Shown here: one piece after another, positions 8,262-16,394 of the stretch
How the letters are laid out: each line of letters opens with the position of its first letter
Position numbering within the stretch: the stretch's first letter is position 1
Origin: Lysinibacillus sp. FJAT-14745
Lineage (GTDB): Bacteria; Bacillota; Bacilli; Bacillales_A; Planococcaceae
Length of the DNA: 49,109 nucleotides
Reading direction: 5' to 3'
Assembly: GCF_001275675.1 (NCBI RefSeq)
Contig: NZ_LITM01000002.1
Coordinates: forward strand, 316,301-365,409
Notes under the pieces: generated by a model
Databases searched by the model: none
Told to the model about the DNA's origin: nothing
Seen by the model: the letters and a program-made list of their open reading frames with translations, nothing else
Position numbers and translations under genes: made by a program

Positions 8262-10085
8262 TCATTTTGACACTTTAGCTAACGCATCCGCACGTTCTTG
8301 CTCCCATTTCGCTAAAGCTTCTTTAAATTCCTCATTACTCATCGGTTTTTCTAAAACTCGCTGACCTTTAAATTTCTCGGAAGTCACACCGAATGGAGAA
8401 TATTGAGCTTCAAATGGATTTAATTTAGAAGCAACATAGCCGCTACCCCCTACTGAATAAGGGATAACAAATGCCTCATCAATTAAGAAGGCTTCCGCTT
8501 TGGCAAATAGTTCATAACGTTTTGCTGTATCGATTGTCGCTTTTGCTTCGTCCACTAAGTTTTGATATTTTGATTTTCCGTTTGCTTCTGTATAGCCTTC
8601 AGCTAGCTCTGGTTTATTATAAGTACCGTCTGCAGTAAATGGATCCGTATACGTTGATGGATCGGCATAGTCTGGACCCCAGTTTGCTTCGAGTAATGCA
8701 AATTTACCAGGTTTACGAACCTCTGATAAAAAGCCTGTTGATGGGCCGGCCTCTATGATAATATCTACATAATCAGTACCTAATAATTTTTCAATCTGCT
8801 GTTCAACCACTTGTGAACGATTTGCCCAGTCTGGACCACCGGAGTTATAAGGCATTAACACTTTTACTGGGAAAGTTACTTTTCCTTCTAGCGCTTTTTT
8901 CGCTTTTTCCTTGTATTCCAATGCCTTCTCCTTATTGAAGGAGTCGTTCTTTGAAATATCAGCTAATGGTGCTAACTGTGTATAGTCAACCCCCGCCACA
9001 TTGACAAAGTTTTTAGGAGTAATTGTGTTGCTAAGCAAATCTTTTGGATTATAAGGTTCTAAAGTTAGCATTGCAGATTCACGGTCGAGTGCATGGAATA
9101 GAGATTTTCGGAAATCTTTATTATTGACCGCTTTCTTCCAATTTTCAGGCTCGTATTCTGCATCAAATTGCGGGTTAAAGTTTAATGCATAGAAATACGT
9201 ATAGAAGTTATTTTGTGTTTGACGAATTTGTGATTTTTTCTTCTCATCTTTAAACCACTCATCAATTATAGAAGTTGGTATACTAGCTGAATCCACTTCT
9301 CCTCGTAAAAATAATTCTGGTTCAACTGTAGCCGCTTCTTTATTGTATTTATAGCGAATACGATCAATCAGAACATGATCTTTATCCCAATACGTATCAT
9401 TTTTCACAAGTACTCGCTCATTTTGCGGTTCAAATTTGTCTAAAATATAAGATCCGTTATAAAGGAAATTTTCACGAGTTGTACCAAAACTATCTCCTTT
9501 TTCTGCTATAAACTTACCATTAACCGGGAAGAAACAGACATAATTCAACATAGAAAGGAAATAAGGTGTTGGCTTTTCTAAAGTATATTCTACTGTATGT
9601 TTATCTACTGCCTTTATGCCAACCTTCGTAAAATCTGTCATATCACCGTTATAGAAGGCTTCCCCATTTTTTACGACCGTAGCAATCCAAGCTGTTGATG
9701 ATTCATTTTTTGCATCAAGTACATAATGTAAGCCATCTACAAAATCTTGAGCAACCACATCTGCATACTCTTTCCCGTCATGAGTGACCCATTTTGCATC
9801 GTCACGTAGCTTGAACGTCCAAACTGTAGCATCGTCATTTGATGACCATTCTTTGGCTAAGCTTGGTTGTACAACACCATACTTATCATACTCAATTAAT
9901 CCATCAATCAAGTTCGCTGCCACAGCAAACTCATTGGTTTCGGAGGTCTTTAAGTAATTTAACGTTTTTATTTCCCCTGAATAAACAACGCGATACTCTG
10001 ATTTCTTTTCACTTGAAGAATCATCACTACAAGCTGCACAAAGCATTACAATAAGACACACGAAAAGCAACCAATACCTTTTCAT
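8262..10085 (-). CDS. dppE: Peptide-binding lipoprotein of the ABC transporter (DppE/OppA type, SBP family 5)
   Basis: About 607-aa extracellular lipoprotein. The signal peptide MKRYWLLFVCLIVMLCAAC ends in a lipobox (LCAAC), so the mature protein starts at a diacylglycerol-modified Cys. The rest is a full-length family 5 solute-binding protein, with the usual GLIEYDKYG...LAKEWS start and late FAKAEAFLIDEAFVIPY segment. It should capture dipeptides or murein tri/tetrapeptides for DppBC. The start is set at the fourth codon of the open frame because GGGGG lies 9 bases before this ATG but abuts the earlier one. The 177-base gap to ykfB contains a CCCACT/AGTGGG inverted repeat and weak promoter-like hexamers, so extra expression from an internal promoter is possible. 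Ligand identity is inferred from the operon. Confidence 0.92.
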   Translation of the reverse strand: MKRYWLLFVCLIVMLCAACSDDSSSEKKSEYRVVYSGEIKTLNYLKTSETNEFAVAANLIDGLIEYDKYGVVQPSLAKEWSSNDDATVWTFKLRDDAKWVTHDGKEYADVVAQDFVDGLHYVLDAKNESSTAWIATVVKNGEAFYNGDMTDFTKVGIKAVDKHTVEYTLEKPTPYFLSMLNYVCFFPVNGKFIAEKGDSFGTTRENFLYNGSYILDKFEPQNERVLVKNDTYWDKDHVLIDRIRYKYNKEAATVEPELFLRGEVDSASIPTSIIDEWFKDEKKKSQIRQTQNNFYTYFYALNFNPQFDAEYEPENWKKAVNNKDFRKSLFHALDRESAMLTLEPYNPKDLLSNTITPKNFVNVAGVDYTQLAPLADISKNDSFNKEKALEYKEKAKKALEGKVTFPVKVLMPYNSGGPDWANRSQVVEQQIEKLLGTDYVDIIIEAGPSTGFLSEVRKPGKFALLEANWGPDYADPSTYTDPFTADGTYNKPELAEGYTEANGKSKYQNLVDEAKATIDTAKRYELFAKAEAFLIDEAFVIPYSVGGSGYVASKLNPFEAQYSPFGVTSEKFKGQRVLEKPMSNEEFKEALAKWEQERADALAKVSK

Positions 10086-10262
10086 AATAAACATCCCCCT
10101 AGTAATCTTATTTATCTACATAAAGTGACAGTACAAATCCCACTTCAAGATGTTAGAGAAGTAAAAAATAACAGTGGGAGATCAACTATCCATAAAGCCC
10201 GATTGGTTCTATTTACAGTCAGTAGGGTTGACGCCCCCCTCACTGATTGAAGCTGCACTTTA

Positions 10263-11327
10263 TTATGAAAATCCTATTCCAACTGCATCCGTCATCCTAA
10301 TTCGATCATTTTCAAATATTGGACCACCTGCAATAGGATCTTTCAAACATAAACTTGGTCCGTCTAAATCTACCATCGTGATATTTTTCTGAGATGCGGC
10401 AAAATGTGCAGCGGCACTAACGCTAATTTTTGTCTCTAACATACAACCAATCATGCATCGTATGTCGTTCGCCTCCGCAATGTGACAAATTTTCTGCGCT
10501 TGATAAATGCCTCCTGTTTTCATGAGCTTAATATTAATCAAATCTGCAGCTCGCTTTTCAATAATTGTATAGGCATCTTTTGCAGAGAAAACACCTTCAT
10601 CTGCCAAAATATTTGTCAATGTATTTGCCGTCACGAATTGCATTCCTACTAAATCATGGCAATGAACAGGCTGCTCCACCAATTCAACATTCGCACCTGC
10701 ATCTTCCAGTGCACCAATAATTTGTACAGCCTGCTTCGGTGTCCAACCCTGATTCGCGTCAACTCGTAATGTTATGGCGTGTCCAACTGCATCACGAATA
10801 GCAATAACTCGCTTTACATCGCCTGCTGGATCTTTCCCGACTTTGATTTTTAAAATTTGAAAACCTCGCTGTACGGCGGCTATACTATCCTTCACCATTT
10901 CTTCAGAATCATTTACACTTATCGTAATATCTGTTATTAATTCTTTCCGATAGCCCCCTAATAATTTATACAGAGGTGTTTGATAGTGTTTCGCAAATAA
11001 ATCATAAATCGCCATATCTACCGCAGCTTTTGCACTAGTGTTTTGATAAATACTGCTGTCAATTCGCTCCATGATTTCTGTCAATTCTTCTATATCCATC
11101 CCGATAATAGCTGGCTTTATATACTCTTCGATAGCGTGCGAAATTGACCCTAGTGTTTCACCAGTAATGGCTGCAGTCGGTGCCGCTTCACCGATGCCTA
11201 TTTGCCCATTATCAGCATGGACATAGACGGCAATATTGTGAATGCTATGCACTGTTCTCAATGCTGTTTTAAATGGTGTTATAAGCGGTGCCTCCACCTT
11301 TCCTACGACAATATTTTTAATTTTCAT
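10263..11327 (-). CDS. ykfB: L-Ala-D/L-Glu epimerase (YkfB, enolase superfamily)
   Basis: 354-aa muconate-lactonising subgroup enzyme of the enolase superfamily. It converts L-Ala-D-Glu released by YkfC to L-Ala-L-Glu, which ordinary peptidases can use. The first catalytic Lys pair is in the LKIKVGKD motif, metal ligands are in DANQGW, ELVEQP and ADEGVF, and the second catalytic Lys is in IKLMKTGG. The capping-domain start and length match dipeptide epimerases. ATG 11327 follows a GGTAGGTG site; 23 bases separate it from dppA. Other dipeptide specificities exist in this subgroup, but the murein operon supports Ala-Glu. Confidence 0.92.
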   Translation of the reverse strand: MKIKNIVVGKVEAPLITPFKTALRTVHSIHNIAVYVHADNGQIGIGEAAPTAAITGETLGSISHAIEEYIKPAIIGMDIEELTEIMERIDSSIYQNTSAKAAVDMAIYDLFAKHYQTPLYKLLGGYRKELITDITISVNDSEEMVKDSIAAVQRGFQILKIKVGKDPAGDVKRVIAIRDAVGHAITLRVDANQGWTPKQAVQIIGALEDAGANVELVEQPVHCHDLVGMQFVTANTLTNILADEGVFSAKDAYTIIEKRAADLINIKLMKTGGIYQAQKICHIAEANDIRCMIGCMLETKISVSAAAHFAASQKNITMVDLDGPSLCLKDPIAGGPIFENDRIRMTDAVGIGFS

Positions 11328-11350
11328 CCATTCACCTACCTTTTCGTTAC

Positions 11351-12145
11351 TTATGTTAAGAACTGTAAAATTCGAAGCACCTCATAAAAATCCTCCGTTA
11401 CGAATTCCACTGTATTATGTGGTTTGAACGTAGCGTTCGGATAGAATGAATTTCGATATGCACGAGTATGATCCCGATAAATGATTTCTACCACGAAGCG
11501 CTCAGGCAATGTCACTTGTAAATCTTCACGCGACACCTTCATTGAGTCCTCAACAAGTCGTTTCGTTTCCATAATTGTCAGCTGTGGACTCACACTAATA
11601 GTCGCATTTCCTATCCCTTCTTTTGTAGCAAAGGTGATAATGTTGTCATTAATAGAGAGAATTTCTTCTGTTAACCCCACGTCCCCACTTACAAATGACA
11701 CCGGTACACCATGTAAAGCAGCCGCGTACGTATTAATCAAAAATTCACTCGCATACTCACCATTAATTTTCACATCAGCAAAAACACAAAGCGTATGTGC
11801 TAAAGGATTTCTTGCACTTCCACCTTTACTGTGATAGCCAATAAAAACGGCGCGATCAAAGCTCTTATCAAGCCCCGCAACCATACACATCGGGTCATAC
11901 GTCCAACCTCGAATGACCTTGCAGTTTACTGGCAAATTAGATATATCAAGATTACGTGCTGAATCATGAGCATCCTTTAATAAAATTTCGGTCGCCCCAC
12001 CAAGAATAGCCCCCTCAATTGCGGCTTCTACTTCCTTTGTCATTTGCTTTTGGAAAAACTGATAATCTGGCGCGTTTAGCTCCGTCTCACTCCAAACTGT
12101 TGTGCCAGTAATCCCTTCAATATCTGCACTAATATAGACCTTCAT
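11351..12145 (-). CDS. dppA: D-aminopeptidase DppA (M55)
   Basis: 264-aa zinc peptidase that releases N-terminal D-amino acids (D-Ala, Gly) from short peptides such as D-Ala-D-Ala. Expected metal ligands are in place: D8 and E10 in the SADIEG motif, H60 in DAHD, H105 in GYHSKGG and E134 in YASEF. B. subtilis DppA, of near-equal length, forms a self-compartmentalising decamer in the cytosol. The gene overlaps the upstream VanX-like gene by 4 bases (ATGA). It acts next to the D,D-dipeptidase, so the two may share D-Ala-D-Ala as substrate or act on different chain lengths. Confidence 0.93.
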   Translation of the reverse strand: MKVYISADIEGITGTTVWSETELNAPDYQFFQKQMTKEVEAAIEGAILGGATEILLKDAHDSARNLDISNLPVNCKVIRGWTYDPMCMVAGLDKSFDRAVFIGYHSKGGSARNPLAHTLCVFADVKINGEYASEFLINTYAAALHGVPVSFVSGDVGLTEEILSINDNIITFATKEGIGNATISVSPQLTIMETKRLVEDSMKVSREDLQVTLPERFVVEIIYRDHTRAYRNSFYPNATFKPHNTVEFVTEDFYEVLRILQFLT

Positions 12146-12900
12146 AGAAATCGAAACTCCTTTACTTTATTGTCTTGGATAATTGCTTCCACTGCCCCAT
12201 AACTAGCTTCTTGCGCACCTACACGTCTTGCCCATGAAACATTATTAAAATCGTAATGCCACCATTCCTCTGAATAATTCGTAAAGCCAACCATTGTCAT
12301 ACAGTTATACAGAAGTCGTCGATGAACACAGGCTTCCCAATCTTCCTCTGGATGTTGCTCAAAATAGCGTGTCGCAGACTTTTCACTGATTTCATCAAAT
12401 GCTGTACCTAAATTTAAAGCATTGCCATCTAAATCTCCTAGCGTCACATCAATCGCTCCACCTGTTAAATGAGGGGCAAAATGAGCATGACCAATGCTAG
12501 GAAACGCAACGTACTTTCGCGTTTCTCTTACAACCTCTTGCTCAGTCAAATGTGGAAAACGCTGTGCGATTTGCTTTGAAAAACTCGTAAACAAAAATTG
12601 CTGTACTTGGAACGGACGATAGCCATCATATATGATAAGGCTATAATTTTTAGACAATAATAACAGCGCTTGTGTTAATCGCTCATACACACTCTGACGT
12701 AAATAAATTGCTTGTAAACTGTTTGGTATTTTTTGTTGATAGTAAATTGGGTTAATAAAAATCCTCGAATGTTCTTCCCCGATTTGAATGAATGGCTCGC
12801 CATTTTCACGAATTGTTGGCGTTGAGTCCCTCATTGAAGTTTTATTTACCTCAATGGGTTGAAAAACGGCGTCATGTATAGTACACACCTCCAATTTCAA
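12142..12900 (-). CDS. VanX/DdpX-like D-Ala-D-Ala dipeptidase (M15D)
   Basis: 252-aa zinc dipeptidase. R95 in the YDGYRP motif, zinc ligands H144 and D151 in the HLTGGAID motif, catalytic E212 and ligand H215 in EWWHYDF match VanX chemistry. There is no signal peptide. As first gene of a murein-peptide uptake operon it most likely degrades imported D-Ala-D-Ala to free D-Ala, like E. coli DdpX, rather than giving vancomycin resistance (no vanH/vanA or vanRS nearby). The start is uncertain. TTG 12900 is the first codon of the frame, GTG 12888 overlaps a GGAGG, and the next in-frame ATG is codon 23. The CodY box ends only 10 bases upstream. B. subtilis lacks this gene in its dpp operon. Confidence 0.85.
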   Translation of the reverse strand: MKLEVCTIHDAVFQPIEVNKTSMRDSTPTIRENGEPFIQIGEEHSRIFINPIYYQQKIPNSLQAIYLRQSVYERLTQALLLLSKNYSLIIYDGYRPFQVQQFLFTSFSKQIAQRFPHLTEQEVVRETRKYVAFPSIGHAHFAPHLTGGAIDVTLGDLDGNALNLGTAFDEISEKSATRYFEQHPEEDWEACVHRRLLYNCMTMVGFTNYSEEWWHYDFNNVSWARRVGAQEASYGAVEAIIQDNKVKEFRFL

Positions 12901-12909
12901 GTTTCGATA

Positions 12910-12924
12910 AAATTTTCGGATAAT
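12910..12924. promoter_or_regulatory. CodY box upstream of the dpp/ykf operon
   Basis: AATTTTCGGATAATT matches the published CodY consensus AATTTTCWGAAAATT at 13 of 15 positions. It lies between a possible -10 hexamer TATGAT (12948-12943, minus strand) and the first gene, so bound CodY would block transcription. The B. subtilis dpp operon is a classical CodY target, which supports the assignment. A clear -35 hexamer was not found. Confidence 0.72.
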
Positions 12925-12942
12925 TCAGTTTTCATTGAATGT

Positions 12943-12971
12943 ATCATACCTTATATTTATTGACTAGATAA
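12943..12971 (-). promoter_or_regulatory. Possible promoter of the dpp/ykf operon
   Basis: A good -10 hexamer TATGAT (12948-12943) preceded at about 17 bases by only weak -35 resemblance (TTATCT). Placed by context: it is the best -10 in the first 130 bases upstream and would start transcription just before the CodY box. Confidence 0.35.
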
Positions 12972-13180
12972 AAAAAGAAATATGACATAATAATGGCTAT
13001 TTTCTTCTTTTCAATCAAGATACGCCAAATGATTGAGGCAAGCTGTCGAAAAACAATGTTTCTTCACCTATTTAGAAATTTTATTCACGGAGGGGGTAGA
13101 AGATTACTGAAAGATGATAAAACATGACGAATAAGCATCTTCAAAGATTTCCTAGTTAGAGCTCTTCGCCATAATGTGTG

Positions 13181-13240
13181 GTTGATTTCCGTTCCGATTG
13201 GGCGCTTTCTTGGGGGCGTCTAGTCGGAACGGAAATCAAC
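13181..13240. repeat. Long hairpin repeat of the Bacillaceae GTTGATTTCCG type
   Basis: A perfect 17-bp inverted repeat, GTTGATTTCCGTTCCGA (13181-13197) and its complement (13224-13240), surrounds a 26-base centre with GGGCGC and GGCGTC. Sequences starting GTTGATTTCCG with a GC-rich middle recur in intergenic DNA of many Bacillaceae. It lies in the 468-base gap between the dpp operon and the next gene; the rest of that gap shows no gene. Confidence 0.75.
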
Positions 13241-13321
13241 TAATATGCATACGTTTTAACAAATGCATCTACTACTTTCGGTGATGAGCCTTAGTTAATA
13301 GAATCAAATTTAATTGGTTAC

Positions 13322-13360
13322 AAAAAAACCTCCATTTTGATATTAATCAAAACGGAGGTA
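13322..13360 (-). terminator. Terminator after the frameshifted gene
   Basis: On the minus strand ACCTCC-n-TTTTGAT pairs with ATCAAAA-n-GGAGGT around ATTA, followed by seven T. It directly follows the stop at 13369. Confidence 0.88.
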
Positions 13361-13368
13361 AAACTCTT

Positions 13369-14368
13369 CTAATTATTTCGAAGTTGGATACAGTCCAATT
13401 GCCAAGTAAATAATATTTTTATTAATATTTCACGCACTAAAGATGAGGTTTCATTTACGGAAGAACGAATATGACATTGAATAATTTTATTATTGAAGCT
13501 AAACCAGAACCATCTTGCTGGATATTTTGTTTCTTGAATTCCATAATAAACTTCAATTTTTCTATTTTCATATGGAATTTTCAATAATCTAAATCTCCAT
13601 TTTTGACGAGTTCCAATATTTCTCCCTAAAGTTTTTGGTAAATCTTGTTCTAAAGTATGTGGGGCTATTGAAATCCAGCACCCATCTGTCAGGTTTTCAT
13701 TTTGTCGATATAGTAATTGAACTTCATTCGTTTCTTTACCAATCCCAACCGAATCCAGCTTATAATCTAATAATGTCTCTGAGAAAGTATTATCCAAATT
13801 AATTGTTTCTGGGTCAAACCATTTTACTCTCGTTACTTCATCTTCGCCCCATTTTCCTTGATCATGTCTAGCTGTGTAACTTACAGTAGCAAATGACTTT
13901 TTTGACAAATCCAAGTTTATTACCAATAAATTCGCAAGATATTCTATTAACTCATCATCAGTGGCATCACCTTCAAAAACAGATATCTCCACAGTTGTAA
14001 ATCCTACAGAATAGCTTAAAGCCTTATTATTTTTATAATCTATGCCAATAAAGCCGACTCTATTATTTATTACGAAAGGATTCCCTTGTTTAACCAAATT
14101 TGTATCTGCATAAATAAGGGAAAGCCCAATCATAGAAAAATTGTTTTACTCGAATAATTCCATTCTGAAGTTTTGCATAGAAGTAAATCGAACTACGATT
14201 ATCTTTTGTTTCCGGGCGCAATGAAAAATTATAGATATTTTGCATTTGTTTATCATTCGGTAGTAAAGGGCTAAAATTAACATACTCTACAATTTCATCT
14301 AATGATTTATGTGTAATGATATTTTCCCATCTCCATTTAAAATTGATAAGCTTCCACTTTATGTCCAT
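13369..14368 (-). pseudogene. Unknown protein gene split by a one-base frameshift
   Basis: Two overlapping reading frames fit one former protein of about 330 aa. The upstream frame (14368-14090) runs through a RVKQFF segment and stops after KFG. The other frame begins at once with IGLSLIYADTNLVKQGNPF and runs to 13369. Removing one T from the run of five at 14136-14140 joins them smoothly as RVKQFSMIGLSLIY. The protein has no signal peptide or long hydrophobic segment and is rich in aromatic residues near its end (ARWFWFSF). No family was recognised. The start, ATG 14368 or TTG 14377, overlaps the DmpA gene. Either the gene is dead, expressed by slippage, or the base run is a sequencing error. 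Confidence 0.6.
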
Positions 14369-15380
14369 TTCGACCAACTGTAGTCTGTGCCTGCGAAAGT
14401 GAATTTAAAATGGCTTCCTCTGTTGCTTCTGCAGCAGCTGCAAATAATTGATTCATGATAGGATGATCCTCACGTAGTTGTGTCCGTGTTTCGACAAGCT
14501 GATCTGATAGATGAGCGATATGGTGGGCTGTTGTAAAGCCAATAACTATATCTCCGCTGCCATGTGAAAAATGACTGCCTGTACGTCCCAGTCCGATACC
14601 ACACCGTTTAATGACACGAGTCAGTTGACGACTACTAAGTGGAGCATCTGTGGCAAGTACGATGATAATGGAGCCATCTGTTGGAGATAATGTCGATTCA
14701 TGTTGTTCTTTTGAAACAAGATATCGATGTGCTAAAAACTCTGAGCTATGCCCAAAATTACTAAGGACCATACATCCTACCGTGTAATTCGTTGATTCAT
14801 GCGTCACAATTCGGGAAGATGAGCCAATTCCACCTTTGTAGCCAAAGCACATCATTCCTTTCCCTGCTCCAACCGCCCCTTCCTCTGCAGTGTCATTTGA
14901 TGCCTTGCGAATCGCTTTCACAGCATGCTCGGGTGTGATAGGGCATTCTCGAATAGAATTTAAATAGCTATCATTACATTCCCCAACAACGATGTTGATA
15001 GTTCCTGTCGATTGACCAATTTCACTATTTGTATCGAGCATATATAGTAGCGTTCCTTGAGTTACTGCTGGAATGCCAAATGTATTCGTTAACATAATGG
15101 GTGATTCAATAACGCCAAGCTCATTCACCTGCACAAGCCCTGTTGTTTTACCAAAGCCATTTAGGACATAGCTCGCTGCAGTAACCTTTTGCTGAAACAA
15201 ATTGCCCTCATGCGGTAAAATCGCTGTTACTCCTGTACATGCATAAGCTCCTTCTTCATTAATCTTTTCATCAAGTGTTACATGACCTACCCGCACTCCG
15301 ATTACATCGGTAATACAATTTTTCTCACCAGTTGATAAGTTTCCAATTATAATCCCCATTTCCCGTACTTTCCTCGGCAT
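14337..15380 (-). CDS. P1-family (S58) aminopeptidase, DmpA/BapA type
   Basis: 347-aa N-terminal-nucleophile hydrolase of the L-aminopeptidase/D-esterase DmpA family. Members remove N-terminal residues, often D- or beta-amino acids, from short peptides. The GVTAILPHEGN start, the NTFGIP motif and the maturation site GAVGAGKGM...GGIGSSSR are present; self-cleavage before a Ser in the GSSS run gives the two chains. GTG 15395 opens the frame, but the GAGGGGG site selects ATG 15380. The gene starts one base after the racemase stop (TAAT-ATG), so the two are co-transcribed. The pairing with an Asp/Glu racemase suggests work on D-amino-acid peptides; the true substrate is unknown. Confidence 0.88.
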   Translation of the reverse strand: MPRKVREMGIIIGNLSTGEKNCITDVIGVRVGHVTLDEKINEEGAYACTGVTAILPHEGNLFQQKVTAASYVLNGFGKTTGLVQVNELGVIESPIMLTNTFGIPAVTQGTLLYMLDTNSEIGQSTGTINIVVGECNDSYLNSIRECPITPEHAVKAIRKASNDTAEEGAVGAGKGMMCFGYKGGIGSSSRIVTHESTNYTVGCMVLSNFGHSSEFLAHRYLVSKEQHESTLSPTDGSIIIVLATDAPLSSRQLTRVIKRCGIGLGRTGSHFSHGSGDIVIGFTTAHHIAHLSDQLVETRTQLREDHPIMNQLFAAAAEATEEAILNSLSQAQTTVGRNGHKVEAYQF

Positions 15381-15381
15381 A

Positions 15382-16080
15382 TTATTCCCCCTCACGAATC
15401 GCCCTATTTACAGCAGCCTGTGCATGTATAACAGTTGTATCAAAAACAGGTACGTTAACATCTTCCTGCTTAATGAGTAATCCAATCTCTGTGCAGCCTA
15501 AAATAATTCCTTGTGCTCCTAATTTCACAAGGCCCTCAATCACCTGTAAATAATATTCCTTTGATGTTGGTTCAATTTGACCTAAACATAATTCTTCATA
15601 GATGATCCGATTTACTTCTGCACGCTCCTCAGCAAGCGGAACAAGCACTTCGATGCCAAATCCCTCTACTCTAGCTCTATAGAAATCTTGCTCCATCGTA
15701 TACTTTGTCCCAAGAAGGGCAATTTTTTGTAAACCAGCCTTTTCTATTTGATTGGCTGTCGCATCTGCGATATGTAAAATCGGGATTGAAATCTTCTCCT
15801 GAATGAAATCAATAACCTTATGCATCGTATTGGTACAAATGACAATAAAATTTGCCCCTGCACCTTCTAGAGATCGTGCTGCTTCTCCCAGTACTTGCCC
15901 AGCCTTCTCCCAATCTCCCCTGGCCTGATAATGCTCGATCTCTTGAAAATCTACACTATATAAAATACATTTTGCCGAATGCAAGCCTCCTAATTGTCGT
16001 TTTACCTCCTCATTCATAAGACGGTAATACTCACCAGAAGACTCCCAACTCATTCCACCAATCATACCAATCGTATCCAT
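15382..16080 (-). CDS. Aspartate/glutamate racemase family protein (RacX/YgeA-like)
   Basis: 232-aa cofactor-independent amino acid racemase. The two catalytic Cys are in the VICTNTMH and LGCTEIGLL motifs, and the [11 protein letters not shown] start is diagnostic of the aspartate racemase group. RacX/YgeA-like proteins can have broad specificity, so the substrate is open. In Lysinibacillus-type cell walls D-Asp forms the peptide cross-bridge, so D-Asp supply or recycling is a reasonable guess. ATG 16080 has a strong AAAGGAGGAG site. First gene of a racemase-DmpA pair. Confidence 0.88.
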   Translation of the reverse strand: MDTIGMIGGMSWESSGEYYRLMNEEVKRQLGGLHSAKCILYSVDFQEIEHYQARGDWEKAGQVLGEAARSLEGAGANFIVICTNTMHKVIDFIQEKISIPILHIADATANQIEKAGLQKIALLGTKYTMEQDFYRARVEGFGIEVLVPLAEERAEVNRIIYEELCLGQIEPTSKEYYLQVIEGLVKLGAQGIILGCTEIGLLIKQEDVNVPVFDTTVIHAQAAVNRAIREGE

Positions 16081-16394
16081 AAAATCTCCTCCTTTAATTC
16101 TATTATTAATTTACCTTAAATAAGAGAATTTTCAAAATATAACTCCCCTTATATTTGATAGAGGAATTTATTAGATTGATACTAACAAACATTTAAAAAT
16201 AGTAAATTTTAAATTGTTAATTATTTCAAAATAAATGTTTATAATATCCTAAAATAGCCATTATAATAGTAAAAAACTTTCAGAAAATAAAGAATAAGCA
16301 AACAAAACCTATTTTTTAATAATTTTTATTTTCTAATAGTTGATTTTTTATAAAAAAAAAGTGTAGACTAAAACGTATTGTGAAAGGAGGAAAG
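16081..16394. other. AT-rich divergent intergenic region
   Basis: Contains the start regions of the racemase operon (minus) and the symporter gene (plus). Several TATAAT-like hexamers occur, for instance near 16240 and 16263, but none has a convincing -35 partner. A 12/15 match to the CodY box lies at 16127-16141 and is not trusted in such AT-rich DNA. No gene seen. Confidence 0.5.

Noticed and set aside
12142..12900. Vancomycin resistance gene (vanX)
   Set aside because: The fold and residues match, but no vanH, vanA/B or vanRS genes are nearby and the operon is for peptide uptake; DdpX-like use is more likely.
16127..16141. CodY-like box upstream of the racemase
   Set aside because: Three mismatches in very AT-rich DNA is close to what chance gives; no supporting promoter.
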